A program made the position numbers and the translations under genes. From Ipomoea triloba (taxonomy: Eukaryota; Streptophyta; Magnoliopsida; Solanales; Convolvulaceae): DNA of 64,000 nt. The notes beneath the pieces were generated by a model. It had not been told where the DNA came from. It did no database searches and saw nothing but the letters and a program-made list of their open reading frames with translations. This document shows, piece by piece, positions 11,330-24,200 of this stretch. The stretch lies in contig NC_044923.1 in the NCBI RefSeq assembly GCF_003576645.1, positions 12,648,063-12,712,062 on the forward strand, given 5' to 3'. Within the stretch, counting starts at the first letter, position 1. Each line of letters begins with the position of its first letter.

Positions 11330-11710
11330 GCTACCTTGGTATCAACTTCAGTTAATTGTTTGGGCTCAGTCCATTATTTTGGAATGAATTTTTGTGCATT
11401 ATTTGGACCAAAAAACTCAACATTTTGATGTTTTGCCGAATAAATTCTTCCAATTTTGTTATTCACACCTGAACTTGCCTTAGGGCATTTGATTTTTTAT
11501 TCGAGATCACAGAACTCTTGAGCAATGATGCTTTGCTGAGTTATTGTCATATTATTTTAGAGAGTCGGTATTAGATTGATAAGAATGTTAAATTTCTAAA
11601 GATGTGTTTAAATTGTGTTTGCTTTTTCTTGTCTTTTTATTTTTTTCCAGCGAAAATGAAATACTGCCGAAAACGAAAAGAAGATAAAATAATATTAATA
11701 ATGAAAGAAT
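11330..11710. other. No gene seen; possible Helitron 3' flank
   Basis: AT-rich, low-information sequence between the LINE fragment and the end of the helicase frame. If the large Helitron is complete, its 3' terminus (hairpin plus CTRR) should lie in or left of this stretch. No GC-rich hairpin followed by CTRR was found here. Confidence 0.4.
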
Positions 11711-13665
11711 TTATAAATTATTAAAGACCTCTTTGTAAACTACATTAGTAGTGGAATTACAATCTTGTTTTGATTCATCACATACTAAAATCTTCAGTCC
11801 GTCTTGTTGACTAACTCTTGATGTGGCAACATATAATTGGCCATGCACAAAAACTGGTTTCTTCAGTATCAAGCCAACATTGGAAAGCGTCTGCCCTTGA
11901 CTCTTGTTAATAGTCATTGCATTGGAAAGCGTCTGCCCTTGACTCTTGTTAATAGTCATTGCATATGAAAGCGTCTGCCCTTGACTCTTGTTAATAGTCA
12001 TTGCATATGACAACATAAGTGCTTGACTCTTGTTAATAGTCATTGCATATGACAACATAAGTGGAAATTGTTTGTTAATAGTCATTGCATATGACAACAT
12101 AAGTGGAAATTGTATTCTGTTGAACTTGAAAGGTAATCTCGGGTCCGATGGGGTGATAGTCATTCTAGCAATTAATACCTTAGTCCCAGCATTAGGACCT
12201 GCTAATATGCTTCCTTCAACAATACGATTACCTAATCTTGTTACCACCAACCTAGTTCCATTGCATAAACTAAGACTATGATCAATGTTCCTCATTAACA
12301 TTACAGGAGACCCCACTTTCAAAGTCAGAGAATGATTTGGAAGGCCGAATGCTCTTATGGTATTTAGGAATTCTGGTGTATGCACATCGGCAAGAACTGA
12401 ACTGAAACCATCGCCTTTACACGTTGTGTCGGAACTCAAATATGTCTTTCCTTCCCCCTCAGTTAAGTTAGACATATACTGGTTGACCTCATTGACCACC
12501 TGTAACGTTGGTGCTAGTATTGCACTGTTCTTAAAACAACTTCCATCACTGCTTGCACCAGTAAAGTTGGGGAAGGTACTTTTCACAATAGAGGAAATAG
12601 GATCACCATTTGACTTTAATAACAATTGAGTGGGGATATCAAAATCAGCGTAACCATCAACATCTACCCCAATATTACCATCACCTATTGAAATTAGCCA
12701 ATTCGCAAATTCTTCAACTTTGTCTTGTATTGAAATTAGCCAATTCGCAAATTCTTCAACTTTGTCTTGATTCAATCGAGGTTCCATTGTAGTTAATCTC
12801 ACTTTGTCTTGATTCAATCGAGGTTCCATTGTAGTTAATCTCACTTTGTCTTGATTCAATCGAGGTTCCATTGTAGTTAATCTCATATTTTTTGTTAGAC
12901 GCATAACTCTACAATGTCTCCAAAGATATGAAGAATTAATTGTTGCAGAAACAATGTCCTGTCTTGAACCCTTTGGCACCACTGATAATATTTGCCTAAA
13001 GTCCCCACCTAAAACCACTGCCTTCCCGCCAAAAGTCTTGTTTTGACTTTCATTGTTAACAAACCTTAACAAATCTCTCATTGTTTTATCCAACGCCTCA
13101 AAACAATGTTTGTGCATCATCGGTGCTTCATCCCAAATTATTAGTTTTGCATGAACGATGAGTTCAGCTAATTGACTGCCTTGATTTATATTGCACGTAG
13201 AATCTTCATTGACAGAGATTGGTATTGAAAACCTTGAATGTGCAGTCCTGCCACCCGGAAGAAGTAAAGATGCTATCCCACTCGATGCCACATTGATAAC
13301 AATTTCGCCTTTTGCTCTAATATAAGAAGAGAGCGCACGCCACAAAAATGTCTTTCCTGTACCACCATACCCATAAACAAAAAACAGTCCACCATTATTG
13401 GAATCAATATCGTTGATAACGGCATCATATATTGCTTTTTGTTCTTCTGTAAGTCTCTCCTTAAGCCGTTGACTCCCCTCATTTTCCCTAGCACGGTCAT
13501 ATGCTAACTCTTCCCACAACAACCGATTTTCCACATGAACATGGCTTGCTTCATTAATTACCGGCATGTTTGGAAAATCTATCAAAGTCTTGTTATAGAC
13601 TAATAAAAGCTTTGACACTTCCATTAGCGCAAAATTCATTTTCTCTTCATCAGTTAGAAATATAT
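11711..13665 (-). CDS. Helitron helicase domain (PIF1-like), C-terminal exon of Rep-helicase
   Basis: This long open exon encodes a PIF1-like superfamily 1 helicase, the unwinding module of the Helitron transposase. Visible motifs are Walker A (GYGGTGKTFLW, near 13350-13370), Walker B (IIWDEAPM), FGGKAVVLGGDFRQ, and near the end the TINKSQGQTLS motif followed by LYVATSRV. The exon start follows an acceptor at 13666-13667; the open Met upstream of it is intronic. Two stretches contain in-frame 14-residue tandem duplications, about 11879-12120 and 12687-12890, which interrupt conserved blocks. The preceding Rep exon has frameshifts, so a full transposase cannot be made from this sequence. The stop is near the expected family C-terminus. 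Confidence 0.85.
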
Positions 13666-13748
13666 CTGTAACAAAAGATAAGTCCATTAAATAAAATTAT
13701 ACAAAAAAAAAATTAGTACATAAACCTTTAATAGTTGCATAATAATAC

Positions 13749-14926
13749 CTTGCAAGTTTAATAATCTCCTACGAGTATGTTGAGCATCATTAGCCAGATG
13801 TGTCCACACCTTCTCCCATACAATTTCAGGACGTGCCATTGTATTTGACAATAAATAGAGTAACAAACAACTTTCTTAGTGAGTGGGGAGTTGCAAAATG
13901 GCTAGCTTCCAATATTGCATCAACATATCCAGTATCATCTTGTAATACGCGCATAACATGCCTCCTTAAAAGTATTGTATTGTACTCCATTATATGACCT
14001 TATGTCAGAAAAGCTTGTTGGGCCCCTGACTATGTTCAACAAACATCGGAGATAATATAATTCCTCAGTACCCGGTGGAACATAAAAGATACGGCCAATA
14101 GAAAAACCTCTTTTACGTGGATGCCATTGACGAATATTTTTCTTCCACACAAATTTATTGGGCATCTCAATATAGGTTAGCAATTTAGCTTCTTGGACAT
14201 GCTTTGCCCCAAAGTTTCTTTGTTCAATACTGTCTCAACATCTTCATCATCCTGAAAGAAGACCGTTTGGCTATCTGGTAAATGGAAACTAAGCCTCTCA
14301 ACTAGCGGATTTCTACATTGAATCTCAAAACTTAGTAGACGCCAAGTAGCCTCAGATGCAGAAACGTATCTACAATTATAGTACATGTTGATCTCATCCA
14401 CTAATTGTACACCATCTGCATTTGATGTTGTTTTATAAAATTCAGCAGTGACGCGATCATTTCCCTTGTTCACATACTTGAATAAGTACTTGAATAGATT
14501 GGTTGCACCACTCCACATTCATATGTGCCTTGTATATCAAAAGCAAGTATCTGTTATGGGGTACCATATATCTGTTATCCAAATGAATACCATTCTTGGT
14601 AATTGTTTTCCCATCATCCCGTCTTCTATATATTGGGTAACCATCTGCATCAAAATTTGAGTTTTTCACAAATTTTTTGGGAAAATGTTTAGAACACCAT
14701 CCATTTACCATGCATGGAGATGTCTTTCTAGCAACACCACAAGGACCATGTAACATTAACTCCTCGACTGCTTGATGGTACTCGGGATCTAATTCTTTGC
14801 TCGGGATTTCAGCGGAGATTATTGAGTCAACTGTAGTTTGACATGGAATACTTGTGTTCAAACCAAGAAAAAGAAGTATATGAGCATGAGGTAATCCCCA
14901 TTTCTGAAATTTAATTGTGTAGATCA
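13749..14926 (-). pseudogene. Helitron Rep (HUH) domain, frameshifted exon
   Basis: This exon carries the rolling-circle replication initiator domain. The HUH motif is visible as GLPHAHILLFL just after the exon start. A lysine/tyrosine-rich stretch, LFKYLFKYVNKGNDR, corresponds to the catalytic Tyr region and contains a 12-bp duplication. Three frame changes break it, near 14500, 14185 and 13940, each followed by continued family-like sequence in another frame (for example [28 protein letters not shown]). A small intron (15012-14927) precedes it and another (13748-13666) follows, both GT-AG. The protein is inactive as sequenced, unless the frameshifts are sequence errors. Confidence 0.85.
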
Positions 14927-15012
14927 CTGTCATAACAAAAAAATAATTGTAAATTAAGAGGATAGTACAATAATTTTTAACATAAAAAAATGTAAGTGTA
15001 ATTTTTTCTTAC

Positions 15013-15938
15013 ATGCTTTTACCGGACCAAATAATTGCCCAGCCTTGAATTCTTTAATTAATGAATCAAGCTTCATTTTGAAAATTCGTGCCACAATATC
15101 TGGTCTATCCTCGGCTCTCAAACCTCTTAGTTGAACATATCGTTGGATTTCCGGCCACTTTGGGTTACATGTGAATGTAATGAATAAGCTTGGATACCCT
15201 ATCCAACGACATATAGCCATAGCATCTTGATAATTTTGTATCATATATCTTGCACCACCCGTAAAACTTGATGGTAAAATAACTCTCTTACCTTGTGTTG
15301 AAGGGGCTATATCTCCTCTATACAATGCATCAGACAAACCTTTGTACACTTCACAACGCAATGCCTTTTGATTGTTACGGATGAATAGTAGACGACCTGC
15401 TTCCACCATTGTGTACCCATCAACTAAAAATTGTTGTAACAGTCTCCTTGCATGCAATAAGGTTGAAAGTTGACTTCGCCTTTCATGTATTTTAAAAGGA
15501 AAATACTCTCTTGGGGATATACGTTCCCTGCTACCACCCACTTCGTTAGTATTTGTACAAAATTGTATATCATCCCTATATCCATCTTCTCCAAAAGGAA
15601 ACAATAAAGGATATTGCAATGGTAAGTACGCAGGGTTGAGCTCATTAATCCTCTTAAGCAATCCTGACTTACACTCAACTATAATGTCTCGCATACCCAT
15701 GTCCGGGTCTAAATCGCCAACAATCAATGCAGCAACCTCGGAGACTGTAGGTAGATTATATGTCCTTGCATCTTTGGACCTCTTTTCTATTAGTCTCATC
15801 CTTATTTTAGTTCTAGGATTTTTTTGAATCTCACTTCTGGCCATTCGAAACGACTTAACCAAAACATTATGCTCGTCTAAAGCTGCCTTTATATCATTAA
15901 CAACCTCCATCTCTATTGATGAACTAACAATGTCATTC
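15013..15938 (-). CDS. Helitron transposase, Helitron_like_N / pre-Rep exon
   Basis: The exon is open from an acceptor at 15940-15939 to a donor at 15012. It encodes the conserved Helitron segment between the N-terminal domain and Rep. Recognisable pieces are YNLPTVSEVAALIVGD, LNPAYLPLQYPLLFPFGEDG, RRLLQQFLVDGYTMVE and SLFITFTCNPKWPEI. These match the usual order in plant Helitron helicase-like proteins. No frame change was seen here. The upstream exon (16474-16033) joins it in phase. Confidence 0.85.
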
Positions 15939-16032
15939 CTAAATAATTCAAAAAAAATTGATATATATTACAAAAAGTATTTTAATTAACAAAAATAATA
16001 TTTACCAATAAATAGAAAAGGGTGAATATTAC

Positions 16033-16474
16033 CTTATTGATGTAAGACGGTTGTTAACTTCATTTTCCGTGTCATGGATATACAATTGTGCAAACTTTGG
16101 TGTAGCACCATCCACAGGTTGCAAGCTTCCAATTAAGTGAAAGTTTTGGCCATTCAGACGATAAACAGGTGGACCACCACCTTGATTTACTGTTCTATCA
16201 ACTCTTCCACCCATTGATGTAAAACAAAACATATTGTTATATGAGCGAATATTTTGCAAGAAGTGGTCTCTTTTCTCACCGACCTTAAAAAAAAGATCCA
16301 AAATTTGTTGTGGCGGTTTGTTCTCAAGTGGTAATTTAATCTTACCATTGGTACAACATAATGAATACTTAGTAAATCCGTTAGAGTTCCGTGCACCTAC
16401 ACGCTCTTCGTACCAAAATAAGGCACCGCAATGTTGGCATGAATCACACGGATCCCCAAAATCGGCATAAGTGA
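16033..16474 (-). CDS. Helitron transposase N-terminal zinc-finger-like exon
   Basis: Open between an acceptor at 16476-16475 and a donor at 16032. It starts with a Cys-rich segment (CDSCQHCGALFWYEER, then LCCTNGKIKLP) typical of the N-terminus of Helitron proteins. FLQNIRSYNNMFCFTSMGG and KFAQLYIHDTENEVNNR follow. The frame runs into the next exon with matched phase. The segment upstream of the first in-frame Met (before 16301) is clearly coding, so a start at that Met would be wrong. Confidence 0.8.
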
Positions 16475-16569
16475 CTACAACAAATATAAAACTAAATTTT
16501 TAGCAACGCTTGTTCAATAATTATTTGAATAATATATTAGTGGCAAAACTGCAAATGTAATGAAAATGA

Positions 16570-18520
16570 AGTAAGAACTAACCAATTGATTCATTATTTG
16601 TTAAATCTTGTTCCTCCATGGCCTCGTTGAAGTCATTGTTTAAGTTTCTAAACTCCATTGTAGAAGACATCATTGCATTGGTTATAGTACTGCTTGTACT
16701 TTGGAAGGAGGAATCTAATTTCATATATATATTGTAAGAACGTAGGTAACAAAATTACTCTTAAAACAAATTTTAAGATATTTAATAATAAAAACAATAA
16801 GTAAAAAAATTGTATATATGACAAAATTAGGGTTAAATTTGAAAAGCACTATTATTTGTAATACCTCGTTCTTGATTCATATTAAGTGTCACGGGGATAT
16901 TCTGCAACGGTGTCCTGTGTTTGTCAATCAAATTATTGCTCAACCTTGATGAACCTAAAATAAAGTCTTTTATGTCAGATTAAAACATTTAAAAATTTGC
17001 TAACATTGGTACATAACATTTTAAAATTTGATAATAATCTACTAACCTTCAGTTAATACGCTCAACGGGGTAACTAAGGATGATTGAAAAACTCCAAATA
17101 ATTGATTTGGAGTTTGAATTGAAGATAACCGATTATGTTTTGGACCAATGACATTCTAAGCTTGTATCGAATTTTCATTTTCTACATAACAAATATAAAT
17201 TCAAATTAGATTTAGATATACCATGACAAAAATACATAGCAAAATTTTAACAAAATCAAATTATTAAATTCAACAAAAACTAACATACTAAAGATTTAAT
17301 TAATATAACAATTTAGTAACCACAAAATTTATAATACAACACAATAAATAATATTAATTTAACATCTATATAAATATACCTATACATACATACATAGAGT
17401 TTTTTCCACTTTTGGTCCTATGACTTTAGTGTCTTCGTCAATTTAGGTACACGACTTTCATTCCTGACATAAGTAGTACTTGACTTTGATTTTCGACTTT
17501 CATTCCTGACATAAGTAGTACTTGACTTTGATTTTTTACTTTCATTCCTGACATAAGTAGTACTTGACTTTGATTTTTTTGCCACTTTTAGTCATTGACT
17601 TTGATTTTTTTTCCACTTTTAGTCCTTTCGGCCATGTGAGCGACAACTTTTAATCGAAATTAACAAATTGTTGTGCCATTAAGGGTAAAAGTATCTTTTG
17701 ATAAAGCCCTAAATATTCTTATAAATAAAATCATAGAAAAAATAGGAAAAAGAAACGTTATTTGCTTGTTCTGCTTCGTTTTTTAAGCGACAACTTTTAA
17801 TCGGAATCAACAAATTGTTGTGCCATTAAGGGTAAAATTGTCTTTTGATAAATTCATAAATACATTAAACGTTATTTACCCTTAATGGCACAACAATTTG
17901 TTGATTTTGATTAAAAATTGTTGCTCTCATGGCCGAAAGGACTAAAAGTGGAAAAAAAATCAAAGTCAAGGACTAAAGGTGGCAAAAAAATCAAAGTCAA
18001 GCACTACTTATGTCAGGAATGAAAGTCGTGTACCTAAATTGACGGAGACACTAAAGTCATAGGACCAAAAGTGGAAAAAACTCTACATACATATAAATAT
18101 ATGTATATTTATGTATGTATAGGTACATATATAATTTTATATATGACAAAAGTAAATTCAATTCGAAAAAAATTATTATTTGTAATACCTCGTTCTTGAT
18201 TCATATTAGGTGTCACGGGAATATCCTGCAACAGTGTCCTGTTTTTGTCAATCAAAATATTGCTCAACCTTGATGGTCCTAAAATAAAGTCTTTTATGTC
18301 AGATTAAAACATTTAAAAATTTGCTAACATTGGTACATAACATTTAAAAATTTGATAATAATCTACTAACCTTCAGTTAATACGCTCAACGGGGTAACTA
18401 AGGATGATTGAAAAACTCCAAATAATTGATTTGGAGTTTGAATTGAAGATAACCGATTATGTTTTTGACCAATGACATTCTCATCTTGTATCGAATTTTC
18501 ATTTTCTACATAACAAATAT
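16570..18520 (-). CDS. Small 5' exons of the Helitron Rep-helicase gene, partly tandem-duplicated
   Basis: Short coding-like pieces flanked by GT-AG signals lie upstream of the zinc-finger exon. One contains MEEQDLTNNESIG, another HRTPLQNIPVTLNMNQER, another SIQTPNQLFGVFQSSLV. The latter two are present twice: about 16855-17200 and again about 18180-18510, nearly identical and in the same orientation. The TIR element 17397-18083 lies between the copies. The true start codon and which duplicate is used cannot be decided. Confidence 0.55.
17397..18083. mobile_element. MULE-like MITE with 10-bp target duplication (687 bp)
   Basis: The arms start GAGTTTTTTCCACTTTTGGT and end with the complement; inversion extends over about 200 bp. 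TACATACATA flanks both ends (17387-17396 and 18084-18093), consistent with Mutator-type insertion, although the flanks are themselves repetitive. The left arm has three 42-bp tandem copies of a unit starting CGACTTTCATTCC, while the right arm has one. The arm terminus resembles that of the MITE in the GT47 intron (35125-35403). Confidence 0.8.
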
Positions 18521-18689
18521 AAATTCAAATTAGATTTAGATATACCATGACAAAAATACATAGCAAAACTTTAACAAAATGAAATTATACCTATACTAAA
18601 TTAATAACCACAAAATTAATATAATATAAAAATTTAGTAACCACAAAATTTAGAATACTACAAAACAAATAATATGAATTTAACATATA

Positions 18690-21200
18690 TATATATATAT
18701 ATATAACAAAAAAAAAAAAAAAAGGAAACGGGATATGTAGTAGATCGTATTCCAGAACCATCTACTACACTGTAGTTTCCCTATGCTCTTTGCTCGCTGC
18801 TCTCTGATCTCAAATCTCACCTTTCTACTCTAAATCTTTGGATCATATTCCAGATCTGTCTACTACGATCTATACTCCTTCTGCTCTCGGCTCTCTGCTC
18901 TCTGATCTCAACTCTCATCGACCGGAATATTCACTTTCCTAACACCCTCAAGCTCTCACCTAACTACACTTTCCTACTCCAAAGATTAGAGGCGACGGTA
19001 TCCTTGATTCGGGAAACCACAGTCCTACGAAAATGGCTACTATCGTCGCGGATTCAAACTACGATGGAGTGTAAGGGTAAGGTTACTCTGTTAGAAATGA
19101 AATTTGTAGCAATAACTCTTTGTATTTAGGGTTTGTTATAGTCGAAATCAAGTATGATTTTATCAAAATTGTTCATTCATTGATGACCCTATCTCAAAAT
19201 AAATTGTAAATATTTCAATCAAATTTGTAGGAACAAAATCTGTGTATTTAGGGTCTGTTATAGTCGACCTCAAGTTTGGGTGAGTTAATTTCTCAAAGTT
19301 CACTATTGTTTTAATTTTTTGGAAATCTCACTAATTCATTGAAACATTGGACGCAATCCAGTGATTTTTTCTACTTATTGACCACCTTGAAACGATTTAG
19401 GGTTTCGGAATGGAAGAAAATGTTGGTTTGTATTAAAATTAGATTCACACTGAGAACTTAATCTAGGGTTTTTTGGTTGTATGCTATATGCAGATTAATG
19501 GAAGAAAACAAATAGCCCGAAAAAAAGATAAGTACCTTTCATTTGATATGTTTAGCTTCAATCTAAATCTGTTTACTACATTCAGATTTAACCCTAACCT
19601 TAATGAGAACTTGTTATCTTTTGCAGGTGAAGAAACTCATCAAACTATAATGGAAAAAGTTAAGTATTCTTTAAGCTAAAAAGAAGATATTTACTGAGAT
19701 ATTTTTTAACTACTACAACCGTAAATCACATTACTGTATGTACAACTGAGATATATAGATTAAGTTACATACCTTTATTCTCTGAATGTCCTTTCCTTTT
19801 CGCTCCTACAACTGTAGATCTTGTCAATTTCTTCATGTCTTCAAGGTAGAGTATGGAGAGTGTATTATTTGGAAGTTGTTATTGTTTCCTCATAGTGGCT
19901 TTTATAAATTGTAAAGGTTCAGAGCAATTATGATTGACAATAGCTATTACTTTTTTCATTGGAAATCCAACAGTTTTGGTGTACTAATTACTCATTTTTT
20001 ATTGAATATGACTTGATACCAATGTAAAAATGATTACAAATACATTGTTTGTACATCTTAATGCCTGTATGACCAATATATTGCATTACGACATGATTGT
20101 CACAGTTGTGCTAACTCACTGCGGATTAAAAAAACCTCACAATTGCTTAAGTATAAGTTGAATCAAGACTGCCTTTTTAGTACTTTATTTAGTCATCTTT
20201 TTTTTATTTGCTAACTTGTCTAAATAAAATTACTTTCAATACAATCTGACACAGGTAGTCTATATTTGTGTCTCTAATTTAACATAGTATAATACAAATC
20301 ATGTATAAAAACATTCTTGATACTTAATGTAATTGTGTCTTTCATTTACTTTAACTTTACAACATACAACTCACCTGGCATGTAAAATTTCATTTAAAAC
20401 TGACAGTCTAATTATGTCTTTAATTAAGCACACCATCATGCAAATCATTTGACTATAAAGGAGATATTTTAGTGTAATTGAAACTAACTTTCTATTCTTA
20501 TGTCTAATTCTGCCTTTAATTAAGCACACCATCATGCAAATCATTTGACTATAAAGGAGGTATTTTAGTGCAATTGAAACTAACTTTCTATTCTTATGTT
20601 TTGACAGTCTCAATCTATGAGGATTAAGGAACATAATCTGGCCTCAACTGTGATGCTTTCAAGGAGAAGAATGTGGCTATCCAGATAAGCATACTTTCTA
20701 TTCATGTTTAAAATATTGCATCAATTACATTTTCAAAACATGATAAAAACTGTAAAAAAACAAAAGTGTAAATCTATCCATAAGTATAAGAATATCTATG
20801 TGTAGTTACAATTGCTGCCTATTGAATATTGATTATAGATGTGCCTAGTGCAATTTTTTGACTTCTGCTCCAATTGTTTGCCTTCTGCTATAACTTGAGT
20901 TCAAAAATTGCCTTCAATTATAACCGCAAACCTTGAACTTGAAACTGAGCACTTGTTAATCATCAAGTACCTGAAAAATCACAAATCTATACAAAAAATA
21001 ACACTAAGCAGTATACTTACTGATTACTTAGATAAAATCACATTCATTGAGGCAAGTAATTCTAGGCAGGATCAGAAAAGTAATAGCATAGTGAAATAAA
21101 ACAACAAACAGATTGTTAACCCTAAACTATTAGGGTTACAAATTCAAGGGCCACAATAAATTGTCCAAAAACCACATACTAATCCAACATCAACACTGCC
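18690..21200. other. Helitron interior without an assignable gene
   Basis: After a (TA)n and a poly(A) stretch there is a CT-rich segment (about 18770-18960) with repeated CTGCTCTCTGATCTCAA. A possible short frame (MATIVADSNYDGV) follows near 19031 and stops. It looks like the 5' end of a transcript, perhaps a captured or third Helitron gene, but no protein family was recognised in the following 2 kb. Frames at 19473-19679 and 20908-21099 show no recognisable content. A tandem repeat lies at 20408-20599. Confidence 0.4.
20408..20599. repeat. Two-copy tandem repeat, 96-bp period
   Basis: Two consecutive units begin CTAATTATGTCTTTAATTAA and CTAATTCTGCCTTTAATTAA. They share GCACACCATCATGCAAATCA and CTATTCTTATGT, with only a few differences. 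The repeat lies within the Helitron between RPA and Rep-helicase. The minus-strand frame across it only reflects the repeat. Confidence 0.9.
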
Positions 21201-21223
21201 ATAGTAACCATTGTCCAAACTAT

Positions 21224-24200
21224 TCAATGTTCACCAGTAGGTTCTTTCTCATTCTCCATTTTCACTACAATCTCTTTCTTTTTCTTTGATGGTTGTGTAC
21301 TTGAGAATTCATCCAGCAGACTTCGCTTCACTGCTTCGGTTTCATTCACAGCTACATCCTGCTTTCCAGGAGTAGCACCAATTGGACTTTCTGTAGGATC
21401 ATCTGAAAAAAAAAAAAACCCTGAACAGATAACAAATAAGCATATAGTGCTAGTGATACTTAAAGGCTATTTGATTGAAATAATCTATATAAATACCTCA
21501 TCTAAGTCAAAATCATCCTGTGTTAGTTGTAGCTTGGAAGAAAATTCATCATCGTTGTGCTGGATTAGCCCAGGACAGTAGGTTTCAAACATTTCAGGAA
21601 AGTGTTTGACTTGCATTACTGGAACTGCATTATTTAGGTTATCAAATTAATCACTTCTCACAGAAATCTTAAAAAACAGACCTCTCCCTTTTAAATTCCT
21701 GATGTCTTTAGGAATCTTGGGCATTACCTAAGACATAAAAACAAAGACCATTAGTGGTTAAGGCATTTTACTAATCTATTATATAGGCATCTAACTTAAG
21801 TTCAAAATCAGGGAACTCACAGATGGCTGCATAGCCTTCAATTCATCTGTCTTTAAACACAACAACTCAAGAACTTCACGGTCCCATAAAAGGAGTGGAG
21901 TTGTCCCATTAACATCAACCACACGAATTTTAAGCTTATATCTTAGGTTACCTTTAATAAATCGACCACCACATTTCCCACAATCATACATTCCAGAGTT
22001 GAATTCCAACTTCTTATTACAGTTTTGTTTAGGGCAAGAGTTGTAATACCAATCATTGGGATCAGACTCAATACCTATAATCTTGCATGGTACCCAAAAA
22101 TCACCAGTCTGCCATGAAAAAAAATAGATTTCTAATTAAATATGTTTTAAAAGTACATAACTACACTGGATTATTAAGAAATATACCTCTCTTTTAGAAA
22201 AGATCTCAGATAATGTTGTGATCTGCATTTTTGTACTACTTAAGTCCCCTCCACTTGTAGTACCATAACTGAAAGTAGAATTCAATGTAATGCTCTTCAA
22301 AGGTGTTTGTTGCTGCATATATAGACTGAATACACAAATATGAATCTGCTGTTCTCAGGTTTTAGAGATATGTAACATTGATATGTTAAAGAAATGCATC
22401 ATACCTATTTCTGAATTCCACAAACTCCAAAGTGTTTTGGTTGAATAGCAAATTTGTACCATCATAAGAACTGCAAATTTTTACTTCTCCAGCTACACAA
22501 ATATAAATTACAAAATCATAATGATTAACAAATACTCATGTATTGCAGGAACAGATGAGTACAATACTGGAAATGAGTTCTCTGATTGCAGGAACAGAAA
22601 ATTCACAAAGAAACTTAGGTAAGAACTTAGGTAAGGAACAAACTATTATCTACTAAAATCAGTTTAAACAAATACTCAGATTTACTATAGTCTGTTTACA
22701 CTACTGCAGATACTCAGGCAGAAAGAGGTAGATATTCCGGTAACACAAAGCTCTTAAAGAAACAACAACCATAACTGAGGAAAACATTCAAAAAAGCACT
22801 ATCAAGGTAACTATTATGTAAAATTTCACTTACATTTTTCGACCAGCTTAATCCGACCCATCTGAATTAGAACAACCACTGGATCCAAAAGATCACTTTT
22901 AAAAAAAGGCATCACTTTCTCTACATGGTCATCCCAGACAGTGCATTTCACTTGATTACCCCTGCATGAATTTTTTTTTTAAAAATTGATGCATATTTTC
23001 AATCTGTAAAATAAAACGTTTTGGGGGCGTTTATTTCCATTCTCTGTTTTCTATTATCTGTTTCCAATTTTCTGTTTTCTATTCTCTATTTCTTATTCTC
23101 TGTTTTCGAAAACTGGAATTGAAAACTTGTTTGCCATTACTTGTTTTCAAAATTTATTTTTCACTTACTAAATTTTATATACACATATTTATAAGTTATA
23201 TGTATATATGTTATACAAAACATTTTGCTAGTAGCCCAATATAAATCCCTAATCCCATTTATATTTATGTATATAAATTATACAAACATTCTGCCCCATT
23301 CAATTCATTCTACCAATAGCCCAATAACCCAATTCAATAGCCCAATACCCTCAATTCAATTATACAAAACACAGAACACAAATCTAAGAAATCCCTCATT
23401 CCCTTCTCGCCGAACACAGAACACAAGAATATTTTGCCAAGGCGTCAAGTTCATTCGACTGCTGTAGACGAAGAAGACAAAGGCGACCGAGTTCGACCAC
23501 TGTAGATGAAGAAGATAAAAGCACCGAGTTCGACCGCGGTAGAAGAAGATAAAGGCGACGAGTTTGAAGCCGTGAGAGAGTGGGTGTAAAAGAGAATAAT
23601 AAAGTGAAGAAAAAAAGTGGGTGGGTGTGAAAGAGAAGAAGAAATTGCAGAAGAAAGTGGAAGAAAAATGAGGAAGAAATTGAAGAAGGAGAAAGACGCT
23701 GCCAGTGAAGAAGAAAGTAGAAGAAAAATGAGGAAGAAAGAAGCGGAAATAAGCTGCTAGGAATCGATGCTAGGACTGGTTACTGTTCATGCGTGATTTT
23801 TCAATCTGAAAACAAGTTTTAAGTGTGTCTCTATTTTCTTCTAAAATGGAGAATTATTCTCAACTTTGAAAATTGGAACATAACATAGTAAACACATTTT
23901 TTGTTTTCAATTTTCAAATTTGGAAATTTTCTTGAAAATTCTCTGTTAGTAAACACACCCTTTAGTTTTGTGTAAACTTACTTCAAATCTTCAATTAGAA
24001 AATCTATCAACCGAGAGGGTCTCCCATTAATCATCTTCTCCAATGGAGAGTATATTTCAACTACACGGCCAATGACATCTAGAAAAATAAAAGTAGTATT
24101 AGATCAGTAGTATTTAGTACTGAACCAAAAGCATGAACAAATTGACTATTTTCTAACTTACCAACCAAAATATTTGCATCCAGTGTGTTCAGAATTTCAA

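Noticed and set aside
19473..19679. Possible small gene inside the Helitron
   Set aside because: No recognisable domain, typical AT-rich composition, and no splice context linking it to the CT-rich leader upstream.
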